From: Neolentinus lepideus HHB14362 ss-1
Taxonomy: Eukaryota > Basidiomycota > Agaricomycetes > Gloeophyllales > Gloeophyllaceae
Direction: 5' to 3'
DNA length: 64,000 nt
Assembly (NCBI GenBank): GCA_001632425.1
Contig: KV425567.1
Coordinates: 248,001-312,000, forward strand
A program made the translations under genes and the position numbers. The notes under the pieces were generated by a model that did no database searches, was not told the origin of the DNA, and worked only from the letters and a program-made list of their open reading frames with translations. Each line of letters opens with the position of its first letter. Within the stretch, counting starts at the first letter, position 1. Of the stretch, positions 24,929 to 37,668 are shown piece by piece.

Positions 24929-27310
24929 ATGGCCGGCGCACTACCCAACGCAAAGAGAGATTTGCCAAAGATCAGCGATGAAGACCGGGAATCGCGCTTT
25001 GGCCAAGTATTTGGCGTCTCCGGTCCCGTTGTTATTGCAGAGAACATGACAGGTTCGGCCATGTATGAATTAGTGCGCGTCGGACATGATGAACTAGTGG
25101 GAGGTACGGCTGCATGGTCTGACTACTGACCTTGTGCTCACTGTACGGCCCAATCTAGAGGTTATTCGCATTGATGCGGACAAGGCGACGATCCAAGTGT
25201 ATGAAGAGACGTCGGGAGTAACAGTCGGTGATCCGGTCCTAAGAACAGGGAAGCCTTTGAGTGTAGAGCTCGGTCCAGGTACGTCCGGTCTAGTAATTTC
25301 ACAGAGGGTTTGGAAAACCTCTCTCTGCTTGCAGGTCTCATGGGCAACATTGTTGATGGAATTCAACGGCCACTTCGTGTATGTTTGTCCCTCCCTGAAG
25401 AGGCATCCCGTGATTCATATATTCCAGTCAATCCAAGAAGTCTCGAAATCGATTTATATACCCCGCGGAATCAACACTACAGCGTTGGACCGGTCGCTGA
25501 AATGGGACTTTACCCCGGTGAACTACAAGGTACGGTTTGCTGCGCATCTGTTCTCAAGCGCTCCTAAGTAGCAATACGCAGGTCGGCGACCACATCACCG
25601 GAGGTGACATCTTCGGACGGGTATATGAGAATTCTTTAGTCGACAATCACAAAATTATGCTGTCTCCAAGAGCGCTCGGTACCGTCACATACATCGCCGA
25701 CAAGGGCAGCTATGCCGTGGACGTGAGCAATCATCTTTGTCCATGCAGCCATATCTTCAATTTCCTGCGTAGGATGTTGTACTGGAAACGGAATTCGAAG
25801 GCAAGAAGACTCAGCACACAATGATGCAACTCTGGCCTGTGCGAGCTCCTCGCCCGGTGACAGAGAAGCACACAGCGGACTACCCACTGCTCACTGGCCA
25901 AAGAATCCTCGATGCGTTGTTCCCGTGAGTATGGCATCAGATGGCAGAAGTCTTTCTGCGTCACTGAACTTTCGCAGTTGCGTCCAAGGTGGAACGACCG
26001 CCATTCCCGGTGCATTCGGTTGTGGAAAGACGGTTATCTCGCAGGCTTTGTCCAAATTCTCTAATAGTGACATCATCATTTATGTGGGCTGTGGCGAGCG
26101 TGGGAATGAGGTCTGTACCTTGCTTCAAAGCTATGGGATAGCTAACTGAACTGTCGAATCAGATGGCTGAAGTCTTGATGGAGGTAAGTCACCTGTGGAA
26201 CCTTGCAGAAGTCCTTGCTTAATTAACCTTCTATTGACAGTTCCCTGAGTTGACTATGGAGGTCGGCAACCGTCAAGAACCCATCATGAAACGAACTACG
26301 CTGGTCGCCAACACCTCGAACATGCCTGTGGCTGCTCGTGAAGCTTCAATCTACACTGGTATCACACTCGCCGAATACTTCCGTGATCAGGGCACGAACG
26401 TATCCATGATGGCGGATTCAACATCACGTTGGGCCGAGGCACTTCGTGAAATCTCTGGTCGTCTGGCTGAGATGCCTGCTGACTCCGGTTACCCCGCTTA
26501 CCTTGGTACCAAGTTGGCCAGCTTTTACGAGCGTGCTGGCAAGGTCACATGTCTCGGTAATCCTGTTCGGCAGGGCACTGTTTCCATCGTCGGCGCGTAA
26601 GTCGAGCATTGTTGTGGAGATTGTGTACTCTGCTAACTGCTTCCCAGCGTGTCTCCTCCTGGAGGTGACTTCTCAGATCCAGTTACCTCAGCTACTCTGG
26701 GTATCGTGCAGGTGTTCTGGGGTCTCGACAAGAAGTTGGCTCAACGGAAGCACTTCCCTTCGGTCAACTGGAGTCAGTCATACTCTAAGTATACCAAAGT
26801 CCTGGAGTCTCACTATGAAACGACCGAGCCTGGCTTCGTTGAACTCCGTACGAAGGCGAAGGAGATCTTGCAGAAGGAGGAGGATCTCGCCGAAATTGTG
26901 CAGCTTGTCGGCAAGAGCGCTCTTGGCGAGAACGACAAGGTCACACTGGAAGTGGCTCGCATGCTCAAGGATGACTTCCTGCAGCAGAATGGCATGAGCG
27001 AGTACGACCGATACTGCCCCTTCTACAAGACGAGTGCGATGCTGCGAAACTTTGTGGCATTCCACGATACGGCTGTGAAGCTCGTCACTACCACGGACAT
27101 GACTTTCGCGAAGGTCAGGGAGTCCGCAAGTGATTTGATGTTCAAGCTTTCGCAGATGAAGTTCGAGGTATATGCATTTGTATATTATATGTACGGTGTT
27201 ATTGACCATGCTGTCTGCAGTCCCCGTCACAAGGGAAGGATCCCATCAAGCAAAGGCTGGATGCATTGTACAACGAAATTCAGGAGAAGTTTAGTCAGAT
27301 GGCGGAGTAA
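24929..27310 (+). CDS. VMA1: V-type proton ATPase catalytic subunit A
   Basis: Catalytic V1 subunit that hydrolyses ATP to pump protons into vacuoles and endosomes. Sequence runs from [19 protein letters not shown] through [19 protein letters not shown], the non-homologous region, Walker [69 protein letters not shown] and the C-terminal helical part to EKFSQMAE. About ten exons; the coding length matches the usual 615-620 residues. The GAFGCGKT loop is continuous, so the VMA1 intein of some yeasts is absent. The gene is divergent from RPT1. Another V1 gene, VMA13, lies about 7 kb downstream. Confidence 0.97.
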
Positions 27311-27499
27311 TGTCCACATGCATAGAAATCTATTAATGCCCCTTGCATGAGGATTGACGGGGATTTACATTAAGACCGTGGTGATATGGAGGCGTGTGGC
27401 GAGAACAAACTTTTGAGTTTGTGTCATCCGTGATGCATTACATAAGCGAGACTCAGCTAGATGTTCGTGTAATGTGGACCGCCGATCTCCCTTTCGAAC

Positions 27500-28344
27500 A
27501 TGAGTACTATGGGCCCTTCTACCTCTACGGGCGCTAGACGAAGGCCCCAAGCCTATAATAGAACTTATGAAATCAAGACGTATGCCCACTCAGAACTTGT
27601 CGAAATAACTTTGCGCAGAAGTGATGGTGATCCATCACTGTGGCCTAGTCCGGAGGCGAGGACGGAACAGGTTGACGATCAAGGGCAGGTCGACTACTAT
27701 GGGGAGCCAACGGCAAGGGAGTCGAAGCTGTGGAGGAAGAAAATAGGAACATTTCTGGCGCGATATCCTCTTCGCTCGGACGGACGTGAGTCGCATTATT
27801 CATCCAGGCGACGCGTTCATGACTGACCAGTGCATCCGTGCAGAGTCTCTTGATCCGTCTCTGTGTTACCTGAAGGAGTTTCCGGACGGGTACCTACTTG
27901 TGACACGGATATCTGGCAATAAGAACGCACCACGACGTGATTGCTACCTTTATGGTTTGTGGCAATCACGATCTGACATTAGAGGATCCTGCTAATCCGT
28001 ATTCAATAAACCCTGAATTAGGCGGACAACGAAGATACGATTCACCGGCGGAATGGTGCTGCCATTCCAAGTGGCTCGTTGAAGGTTGCCCCATGAAGTC
28101 GGGTGGCAGGAAACGCGACTGCGAGTGTGTGGTCTGTGATGGCACAATTCCACAGAAGGTTCTGTCGCAGAAGTACAATCTCAATGATGTGGACGAGTCT
28201 AGCCGTTCAACCTTGGCCAAGAAGAAGAAGAGCGCGCGGAGAGAGTCCAAGGTCGACAGGCCGATCATGGCGAAGGATTATACAAAACTGAACGCCGATG
28301 CCACACAGATTCAAATGTTCCCACCACAAGCGGACCACGCTTAA
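27500..28344 (+). CDS. Clr2-like (cryptic loci regulator) domain protein
   Basis: Resembles the Clr2 family, components of SHREC-type heterochromatin silencing complexes in fission yeast. Supporting sequence is YLKEFPDGYLLVTRISGN, DCYLYG, RRYDSPAEWCCHSKWLVEG and the cysteine pattern CECVVCDG, which fit the Clr2 N-terminal/C2 region order. The C-terminal part has a basic patch (LAKKKKSARRESKVDRP). At about 235 residues it is shorter than Schizosaccharomyces Clr2, so it may be a family member with a subset of the domains. Introns at 27797-27842 and about 27955-28020 are needed. The start at 27500 (MSTMGPSTSTG) has a second ATG four codons later. Role in silencing is inferred from family only. 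Confidence 0.68.
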
Positions 28345-28516
28345 GTGTGTACACTGATTTATGAACTGTTGGTCACCTTCAGATCAGCTTTCGTCATCCC
28401 TTCTCTCCTTATTCACGTACTCTAGCTAATTTTTTCACTCGAGTGTTCTCGTTTCTCGTTTCGTCGCGTCCAGATGTTATCACTTCAATCGCTACATAAT
28501 CTGATGGCTCGTCCTA

Positions 28517-28540
28517 CTGTATCTGTATCTGTATCTGTAT
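28517..28540. repeat. (CTGTAT)4 short tandem repeat
   Basis: Four CTGTAT units lie in the 262-bp convergent spacer between the Clr2-like gene and DNA ligase I. Confidence 0.85.
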
Positions 28541-28606
28541 AGTTGTTCAACTAATGGCTCTTGTAACGATGGTATATTGCTACTGACGAGTTCATGCCAC
28601 GAGCTT

Positions 28607-31600
28607 TTAACTGGAGTTTGACAAGTCAGCCTCAGATTCTTGAGCTTCGGACTCCAAGCTCGCATCCAGAAGCTCCCCGTCGTCCATTCCACCACCCTTC
28701 TCGCCTTTACCCTGCTGGCTCCTGTACATCTGGGCGAGGAACTCTGGTGTGCTTGCCTGCTCAATATTCTTGTCCTCCCTCACCTTTATGAATCTGGGGA
28801 ACCGGAGACTGAGGCCCCTGGACTGTGACACGAGCCTTAGGCCAGCAACGGAAACTGGGCTTACTGTCACGCTTGTGAAGAGCGTCAAGATCGTGATGCT
28901 GTTCGAATTAACGAGTGTCGCCACTCACTCGGCACCTCTGATTTCCCATACTTCTTGGGGCTTGAAGTATACCTGCGGCTTGAAACCTATATAAAGAATG
29001 ATCAAAACGATATGCCGGGATCAAAACAACCTCGCAGTGGGCATACTGACCGCCCGTATCAACATTCCAAAGGTTCTGACGGGAGCAATTTTCCGACTCA
29101 TCGGCATACTTCTCCGTCATAGCCTGCATCGGGGTATAAGTAGCTGGATATCAGGATGACACACCTCGAGCACCTAACCTTATAGAAGACATCGGAAAAA
29201 CCTGAACAGTCATACGAATCAGGAGCATCGCTTCGACAATCGAGACAAACGGCTCACCGGACATGCACTTGCACATCGCCACAAGCTTTCCTGACGAGGG
29301 TTCGTACAGAGCGAGCAGAATCGGACTCCACCATTGCACTTTACGTCCATTGCCATGCCATCCTCCGACAGGGACAAGATCAAGGCTGTCTCCGAGGCCA
29401 GTCACATAGTCCTTCTTGAGCTTCAGCCAAGCGGAAGTACGCTTGTCTGAAGACAGGTTAGCTATTACACCGAGGCTGATCAGCGGAGTACTTCCGTAAA
29501 CTGACCCGGTTCGTATGTAGCTGGTAAGGGCCTTCTTCTCGAGCGGTCCTTTTTGTTGCTGGGTTCTTCGAGGATCTCTCCGCTGTCTAACAGCTACAAG
29601 AAACATGTAAATCTTTTTACAGTTATCATTTCGGAGGAAAACCGAAGATATACCTTGACCATCAATCCCTCAACCCTACTATCGACGGCTTCTTGCCAGA
29701 ACTCTTCGATGGCCTCTCGCCCCGCCTCGCTCTCTACAGACCTTACGTGATCCAGACGAGCTGCACCTTTCCATTCCGGAATAACCGGGGGCAATCTGGT
29801 ACGAAGCAAAGTCCGACGCTTACGGAAAGGATCTTGAAGCAAGATCTAGGGGAATCAGCCGTGCAACCATTTGTACCAAGAAGAGTCTCACCTGTCCGTC
29901 TAAATACAACAGATCGAAAGCGAAAACACATACAGCGATCTTAATCTCTGTCATCTGTACATCTTTGCGTGCACGAGCGGACAATTCCTGGAATGTCCGC
30001 AACTCGCCGTTTCTGGGATCGATCGCAACAATTTCCGTGTCGATGATGAAAGATTGGAGATCAGAGTTGGACGTGAAGATATCTTGGACGAGCTGGACGA
30101 TGTCTGGATACTTGTCTGTCATATCTTCAAGGTGTCTGGAGAATATCTTCACCAACACCGATCCGTCGGAACTACTCTTCCAGCCATGTATCTCAGCGCG
30201 CTGGCCATCGTATTTGAACTCGGCTGCGAATGACAAATTTTCGAGTCTATCATATATTTCGTCCAACGAACGAGTCGGTGAACCAAGAGTCGGATGTAAT
30301 GGAATACCTGTGAAAACCTAGATGAGCGCGAGTTTGCTCTTCATAATTCGATGGCGTAGAGCGTACCGATTGTGAGAGGAACGTGCTCGGCTAGTCCATC
30401 TAATCCAGTATCCACTAAGGCTTTCGCGATATGGTCGTAATTGGGATGTTGAACAAATACTCGCTTGAGCAAGGCTTCAGCAGTGACAAATTTGTCTGCT
30501 AGAATTTTTGACGGATCTTCAGCGTCTTCCACTTTGATTTTTTTGCCGCTGCTCTTGCTAAAGCTCAGCTCACGAACGGCAGCTACCAAGGTGTCAGAAG
30601 CATAATAAGACAAATCTGAAGGGGTGACATCTCGCATGATTGTAAGCGGTGTCATGACCATGGCCCGAGCCAGGGCAGTCAGGATGCTGGTCCTCACGGC
30701 ACCCACCCGCAGATTTTGGAAAAGCGTTCTAACCAAGAAGCGCACTTCTTCGCCTCTGGCAGCCACCAAGAGCTTCTCGACAATGGACTGCTTCTGCTTG
30801 GCAGCGCCCTGCCCTTTCGCCCTTGCAATTTTGAGCATTGAATCATAGACGCCTGTAATCAATAAAGGTGGGTGCGGGATGAGCGTACGGACATTGGACT
30901 TGGCTTCAAAAGCTACGTCGCCTGGGTCGCCCGTCTTGGCGTAGAGGCGCTTCAGAGCTCCAGATGGGAGGCCTGAGACGTGCTGGATCGCCTTTAAGAT
31001 GACGGCATAGCCCAGACCGAGTTCTATAGATTCGTAGGCGGGTGATAGGGTATTGGACAGGAGATACAATGATGGAAGTAGTGAGGGGGGGTGGGTTTTC
31101 AAGATAACACGCAAGGTGTTTGTTAGTATGTTGATGATGGCTATACGCGAACGTGTGGTTGTGAGAGTGGAGAGGGCATGGGCCAGGAAGGAGTACTGGA
31201 TTGGCTTATTCGGATGCCAAATCTCAGGGTCCACTTCTAGTAGCGATGGATCTACTACCAACTGCGGGTATGTCGGCATCTCTTGAAACATAGATCCCAC
31301 CTTGGGGGGTGAGGATACGGCCTCGGCGAGAACATTGGGCGCATCCGACCAACTATCTTCCTCGAGTTTCATAGCATCGCTGACTTCATGTATCATCTTA
31401 GCTTTCGCCAGAGAGTTGTCGATGTTCAGGGTAGAAGGTCCAGCCTCAGTATCGAAATCATCAAGCGCGTCGACATCTATGACTTCAGCCTCGGACGCTA
31501 CCCTGGGTCTGAGAGCCGAGGGAGTTGACCGTTCATTGGCCTTTGCTTTCCCCTTGTCTTTCTTAGGGCTAGCAGACGAGATTCGCAGGCCATTCGCAGA

Positions 31601-31720
31601 ACTAGATGCCCCTTGGAAAAACGAATCAAGGCTCTGCTGGTCAGATGCAATCTTTGATTTCTTCCGACTAGGACTCGAAGTCGAAGAGGATGGTTTATAA
31701 GACACGCTGCGCTTGGACAT
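28607..31720 (-). CDS. CDC9: ATP-dependent DNA ligase I
   Basis: Seals Okazaki fragments and repair nicks, in nucleus and often mitochondria (EC 6.5.1.1). The start is MSKRSVSYKPSS at 31720. Near residue 30 QQSLDSFFQ is a PCNA-binding PIP box. The DNA-binding domain follows (LSNTLSPAYESIELGLGYAV, LRVGAVRTSILTALARAM), then the adenylation domain with catalytic lysine in FAAEFKYDGQRAEIH, IIDTEIVAID, FAFDLLYLDGQ, VEGLMVK and WLKLKKDY, and the OB domain (PVGGWHGNGRKVQWWSPILL, SLRFPRFIKVREDK). The C-terminus is acidic, ending LSNSS. Length near 850-880 residues is usual. The first exon is about 1.36 kb, the rest are short. The upstream ATG-less codons at 31729 are not a start. Confidence 0.96.
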
Positions 31721-32038
31721 TGAGCTCAACGGAGATGCGATATTCTTTCTTAGCTTCGGATGTTGAGTTCAAATAGCCTAGGTCACCTTACCAACACAGG
31801 GAAGAGCACAGTAGTCTGATTACTGGAGGAAACTCGAGGCGAAGGGCCAACTTAAAGGTCTGTTTTAGTGCACCGTAGACAGAGAGACGATTTGAGTCGG
31901 AGTCTAGATTGACTAGGAAATGGCAGACTTGGAAAGACTGGGACGGTCTAACAAGCTTAGTCTCCTGACCTTAACCCTCGATTAGAGTACATTTCAGCCT
32001 TAGCAAACCTACAAGTCGCCACAGGGCTCGTTAACAAC
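31721..32038. other. divergent promoter region
   Basis: 318 bp between the start codons of DNA ligase I and TRAPPC13, which diverge. No ACGCGT box or other clear site is seen by eye. Confidence 0.5.
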
Positions 32039-34163
32039 ATGGAAGGGTCATCGCATCCGCTGTCACTCAAAGTGATGCGCATCTCAGTGCGTTATTGCTA
32101 TTCTCTGCCACAAGGCTGGACGTGAACATGGTCACTCAGCGACCAACTGTAGCCAGTGCATGGGAGCCGTTCTTCTCCAGTTCACCTTCATTTTCCTCTC
32201 GCTCGACTGCATCAATTATGTCCCTCCAAGGGGACAAGCCACTACACGGACATCCCAAGACGTTGAGGGACTTGACCCATGCTACGGAACTTCTGACACT
32301 TCCATCCTCATTCGGCGCTATACAGCTCGGCGAAACGTTCTCCAGCTGCCTCTGTGTCAACAATGAATCACCGGTACATGTGGAGGGTGTCACGCTCAGG
32401 GTTGAAATACAGACAGCTACCTCGAAGATCCTGATCGGTGAATTTGGTGGACCCCAGTTGCGTCTGGGGGTCGGCGATACGCTGGAGAATGTCGTCAGCC
32501 ATGAAATCAAAGAGCTAGGACAGCATGTCCTCGCTTGCACTGTGTCATATCGGTCGCTCCCAGGTCAAGTTCATCAAAGCAGCGCGGACTCGGCGCACGA
32601 CCCTGCTGTACAGAGCTTCAGAAAGTTCTATAAATTTGCCGTGAGTGTCACATGGACAGTACAATATGGACACTTACCGATGACGATTACACAGGTGACC
32701 AATCCATTATCGGTGAAAACCAAAGTCCACACACCCCGTTCACCCACGGCTTTGCTCTCGCGAGAAGAGCGAGAACGAGTCTTCCTTGAAGTCCATATAC
32801 AGAACGTGACACAAGAAGCTCTCTGGTTTGAGAGGATACATTTCGAATGCTCTGAAGGTTGGATGGCCCACGACACATCTACTGTGCTTTCTAAGTCAAG
32901 TGAGCAACCTGAAAGCGTGTTCGGGGGCTGCTCGGCGCTCATGCAGCCGCAGGACATGAGGCAATATATCTACATCCTTACACCTGCACAAGTCCCTCCC
33001 TTTCCTGTAAACCATCCCCCAGGTGCCGTCATACCCCTAGGACGCCTAGACATATCGTGGCGCTCATCCTTTGGAGAACCAGGTCGATTGTTAACCTCGG
33101 TATGCGTCTCTGTGTATGCTCTGCACACTTTTCGACCTTACCACCGATACCTTTACAGACTCTTTCTCGCCGCATTCCACAACCCCAGCAAGCCCCAGCA
33201 TCTGCTTTACCGCCCCACCTGCAGCGCGCCGCTGCTAGCGGCTCACCACATCCCCAGTCACCGCAGCTGCCTCCCGAGCGTTCTGGCACACCGCCCTTGC
33301 CATACAGGCCAGCATCACCCTTCCGAGGCCGGACTATTGGTGGACCAGCCAGTCCGCGACCGCAATCTCCTGGCCCAGGTGCTAGCTCGAGCGTCACTAA
33401 TCTTAATCAAACATTTGCTGCGCCGCAATCGCCCCCCGATATTGAGGTGGACTTTGTTGTCCGCTTTGTACCTCGCGATGAGATTCGGTTAGAGCTGCCT
33501 TTCAGGATCGCCTGCACCGTTACTGTGTCTTGCTCGATACCCACTGCTCGGGCTCACCAGGACCGCAGTATCTCCCTGATTGTTCAGCATATCCAACCAC
33601 CAGTTCTCGCTCCAGCACCGAAGTCCGCACCTGTACGGGCAGCATTCAGTCCTCGTCTGCCATCGTCTGGATTCTCGACACCACCTGGAACGCCCGTGAG
33701 CACGAGAGTGAACCTCAACCAGGCATCTATACAACAGAAGCTCATGGAGTCCCCGAGACAGCTTTTCTCTGGCATCAGGGAAGGAGAACCAGAGCAGACA
33801 GAGGGTGTGCTGCTACCACCCCCGGTGGCCGATTCAGCCAGCAATGGTGTAAACTCGGGACCTCTAGCCGTCGTCTTCCTGGGTCCGTCTGCTATCATGC
33901 TGCCACCGATGAGGATGCGTGTACCTGAAGGCCAGGCTGACAATGCAGGTGTAGGGCCTGTCAAGGTGATAGCTTCTCAAGACCTCGAGCTGTCGTTTCT
34001 TGCCCTCAGGGAAGGCATCGTTAAAGTGGGCGGCATTCGCATTTTCCTGCACGAGGATCGCTGGGCAGAACCGGGACAACAGTACGATGGCCCTGACAAC
34101 ATGAAAACGGCTGCTGAATTACGGACATTGTCTGACATTGCTGAAGTCTGGGTGCAGACGTAA
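32039..34163 (+). CDS. TRAPPC13: TRAPP complex subunit 13 homologue
   Basis: A DUF974/TRAPPC13 family protein, a peripheral subunit of TRAPP complexes in Golgi and autophagy traffic. Family marks are LLTLPSSFGAIQLGETFSSC and LCVNNESPVHVEGVTLRVEI near the start, LGQHVLACTVSY, RKFYKFAVTNPLSVKTKVH, FLEVHIQNVTQEALWFERI, and LDISWRSSFGEPGRL. A fungal-type Pro/Ser-rich insert follows (about 33160-33420), then IEVDFVVRFVPRDEIRLELP and the C-terminal Ig-like sheet to IAEVWVQT. The first exon encodes MEGSSHPLSLKVMRIS; introns at 32087-32139, in FAV-TNP, and 33102-33161 are supported by GT-AG and frame. The function is inferred from the family. Confidence 0.88.
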
Positions 34164-34268
34164 ATCCGTTCCTTCCATCTCTCTACATCGCTTATCCCTA
34201 CTTGAATCGTCCCACGCTTGTTTTATGTTTATGTCCAGAAGGGTAAATTATGTTATGCAACAATAAGT

Positions 34269-36170
34269 TCACACCGTGATCCATGGCTGGCTCACGAGTC
34301 GTTGAACTGACATCAAAGCCTGGTATCGCACGTCCGAGTTAGGGTGTGTCATCAGTTCCATCACTCTTGTCTTTGCACCCAAGTCCGTCACAGCTCTAGA
34401 ATGAAAAATAGGGTTAATTCGCGTTCAAGTCCTGCCACAACCGACACAACGAGCAGGACATAATACGGAACGGTGCTCACTTCTTTCCTCGCTCGTAATG
34501 CTTCACGTATTGTCCCAGATCATGGGCAGCAACCGCCAAGACTAGTGCATCCGACGACTCCTTGAGTAACCGTACCAGTATCCTTGAAATAACGTCGATA
34601 TTGGGTCATAATGTTAAGATTGAATAAAACACGTACTTGAGCTGCTCATAATCTTTATCGTTCAGCTTGATGGCGTTCTCTTTCCAGAAGAGATCCGACT
34701 CGTGTACCGGCGTCCATGAAAGGTGGCCGGACGCAAGTTCTGACGTGTACTCATCGTAGGTCCTGCAAGACCATCAGTCATATACTACGTGCGCAGCGAA
34801 ATGATTCGCACGTCAAGCTGTCGAACCGCAACTTCAACTCGTCACGCAAGAATTGGACATCTTCTAAAATGTCTTCGTCGGACCATTTGCGAGTTGAAAG
34901 GTTCTTCATGAACGGCAGTAACTGAGCCACAAGCATTGATGGAAGATTCGCGGAGGGCGCCTTGGTGATGAGATTCTGTAATGTTACCCCTCGGTCAGTG
35001 CATGGTAGTGCATACCTAGCTGAGCAAACGCAACTCGGAAAGTGGCAACAACTACTCGGATAACCTTCTCTTTAACCGCGGTCTGAGCAACTTCTGTTAA
35101 GAGGGGGATGACATCATACTTCCTGCAGAAAAGGTCGAATGCCACGTACATCAGCAATGAGCAAGACGTACGCTGGTCAGAAAGCTTACTTGTTGATTTG
35201 TTCGGCTATTGTTTGGTCAAATGTCAACAGCCACAAGCAGAAAATGACCTGGTAGCTCATTTGCGGCCCTGGATTGCCGCGCAAGATGTCAAGCAAGCTG
35301 CAACAGGAAACACATGTCAGCTTGACCGGAAGTAGATCGACCGACGAGTACTCTCGACCTTGAAATGCCATTCGGCGTATTCCAGAGAGCAGTCCGACAT
35401 TCCGGACGCGAGAGGAGGGTCTCCAGGCATTGCACCGCAACATCTCTGTGATTGTTATTGCCGGCGTGGATGAGGGATACGAGGGTGGTGATGAAAGGGT
35501 GAAGAATATGTGAAGGTAGCGGCATGGATTCTGAGCTGAATGATATAAAATTTAAGCAGGGCCATGATTCCATGGTTGAAGCCACTGCACCTCAATAATA
35601 CAGAAAGGATTTGCGCCGTCTTCAACTGAACGAAGTCATCTTGTGTACTCAAGATTCTATCTTCTTCATTCAGACATATAGATCATGTCTGTGAGGCCAT
35701 GGTCGCACCTGAGAAGTGGACTGTAGGGCAAATCGGGATCCGCCTCGGCCGCTCTAGTGAACAGGGGTATCCGCTCGTCATGGTCTGAACAAGCACGTCT
35801 CATGAGAATCCCATATGCGAAACAAACCATACGTACCCATAAGAGCATCGCCAATGAGTATCAGGATACATTGCATCGTATCCACCCGCTGCAGCTTCTT
35901 GAGTAGGCTCAAATACAGAGATGCGTAGGTCGGTCCGTCAGACAACAAGATACTTTCTACCTTCGTGCGGGGTTGCCTGTCAACTTTCTTGATGAGACTA
36001 AGTTCCTCCGTGGTTACGAGGCCAGCACGCTGGTAGCCCTAGCATGCACTGTCGATCAAAACCAAACCGTGCATCAATCCACTGTTCCGTACCTCCCAGG
36101 GCACAGGCTTCGAGCGAATTTTAGCCGTCTCTCCATCGAGCCATGTGTTAGAGACCAGTTGAACGGACAT
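34269..36170 (-). CDS. VMA13: V-type proton ATPase subunit H
   Basis: Regulatory V1 subunit that activates assembled V-ATPase and silences free V1. The start is [19 protein letters not shown] at 36170, with [20 protein letters not shown] and [20 protein letters not shown], the usual Vma13 opening. HEAT-like helices follow ([38 protein letters not shown]), then [15 protein letters not shown] and [17 protein letters not shown]. The C-terminal domain has [57 protein letters not shown] and ends QPWITV with TGA at 34269. Roughly ten small exons. Complete by eye. It is divergent from mL46, with 183 bp between the starts. Confidence 0.95.
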
Positions 36171-36353
36171 CGCGGTTGACGTGTAGAGAGCACAAGTAAT
36201 AGTAGGACCTGCTGTGCGAGTGGTAGAGGGACCTGCTTGAGCGACAAGTATATGTTACTGTAAGTCCCGCGCCAACGCAGGCGGTACTACTGTTATGGTA
36301 ATACCGGCACACGCTCACCTAGTGTCCACCAGCAACTTTTCTGCAAGATTTTC

Positions 36354-37400
36354 ATGTCTGCCCTTGCTCGCTGTTCTTCGTGTCTGCCGCGGAGTGCCAG
36401 TACTACAAGACATGGTTCGTGCAAATATACTACTTTTTCATCTTATATACTAATAGAAATGACAGGTTCAATTCTTTCTAGGTCTCTCGCAACGGAGGCA
36501 TCCGCGGGGCCATCCACAACTCAACTCGCCCCTGCGCCTGGCAAGATTAAAAGCCATGAGACCATTGGAATATCCATCGTTGTGAACCGTTCTCCTTTCT
36601 TGACGCGAATACCGTCACGGTTCGAGAGGGCATTCCATGCATACCAGCAGCGGATCGAGCGTGCTTTGCATAACCCCTTCCCATATGAATTCTACTTCAA
36701 GCAGGGCTCCCTCCTCGAAACCAAGTTTCGAGCCGAGGAGAGAAAACGTGAGCGTATGACGCTTGGTGCTCCGTTCGGAACTATTGAGCCCCAAACCAGC
36801 GCCGAGAGCAAGGCGCAGAGCGCGAGGGAGAGTGCTGTTGAGGCTTTGGATCGGGAGGAGGAAGAGATAATACCGCGTAGAGGCAAGGCGGACGAAATAA
36901 ATGATGTCCGAAGTCTAGACAGAAAGGGGGAGAGAAATCTGTATCTGCTCTTGTTGAAGAAATCCAATAGTGAACAAGTATGGCGGTTCCCTGAGGGCTC
37001 GTTACAGAAGGGCGAGCTACTGCATGAGGTAGGGGTGAAGCTAGGCTTCCGAGTATGAAACTGACTCAGTTCTCAGTCCGCAGAAAGAAATCTATTGAAG
37101 GAATGTGGGGTAGTAATGGACACATGGGTTGTCAGCCGGAACCCTATAGGTCTGTACAAGTCCAGTTCAGCAGGCGGAACTTCACTCGTGAGTCTCAGTT
37201 TTCATGGAGAGTTCCTCCCTATTTCCTCACTTGCCTTTTAGTCCCGCCTCTTTTTCTACAAAGCTCACATCATGGCTGGGCAAGTGCGGCCTGATGGCAG
37301 CAACGTCCTCGACTATGCCTGGCTAACTAAGCAGGAGATGGAGGAGCGCTTGGACAAGGAGTACTGGCACGGAGTGCAGGACATGCTTTCTGATTTCTGA
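36354..37400 (+). CDS. mitochondrial ribosomal protein mL46
   Basis: Large-subunit mitoribosome protein of the mL46 (yeast Mrpl17) family with a Nudix-like fold. The N-terminus (MSALARCSSCLPRSASTTRH) is Arg/Ser-rich, as in a mitochondrial presequence. Typical segments are IGISIVVNRSPFLTRIPS and FERAFHAYQQRIERAL, then NLYLLLLKKSNSEQVWRFPE, a Nudix-box-like LLHESAERNLLKECG, NPIGLYK, FFYKAHIMAGQVRPDGSNVL, DYAWLTKQEMEERL and EYWHGVQDMLSDF. The first intron is best set with donor GTGCAA so that exon 2 continues GSSLATEA; it is 63 nt without a stop, so unspliced RNA would also be open. Two later introns are GT-AG. The protein is not expected to hydrolyse nucleotides. Confidence 0.9.
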
Positions 37401-37592
37401 TTTCTGATTTCTTGCGCTCGGAGGGCGCAACGATGATTCTTCGCGTTGACAAAAGCGGGCACACCATTAGGGGCTCGTTGAGTCTAGTCGACCCTGTGCC
37501 TTAGAGGGAGTTCTAATAACGCTCCGCCTCTACGTGCTATATACTACTAAATATCACTCGTGCCATTTCACTTTGGGTGTGACTCGTGACCG

Positions 37593-37627
37593 ACGCGTCG
37601 TGATTGTGACCGCTACTGCCTACGCGT
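37593..37627. promoter_or_regulatory. two ACGCGT boxes upstream of gamma-tubulin
   Basis: ACGCGT occurs at 37593-37598 and 37622-37627, 71 and 42 bp upstream of the gamma-tubulin ATG. They match the MluI cell-cycle box. The gene is a spindle pole component, so G1/S or cell-cycle control is plausible but unproven. Confidence 0.42.
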
Positions 37628-37668
37628 CTGAGGTTCCTTGTCACAAGTTTATAGAGCCCACGTCAGTC

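Noticed and set aside
26020..26050. Possible intein in the VMA1 P-loop
   Set aside because: [14 protein letters not shown] is continuous, so no intein is inserted.
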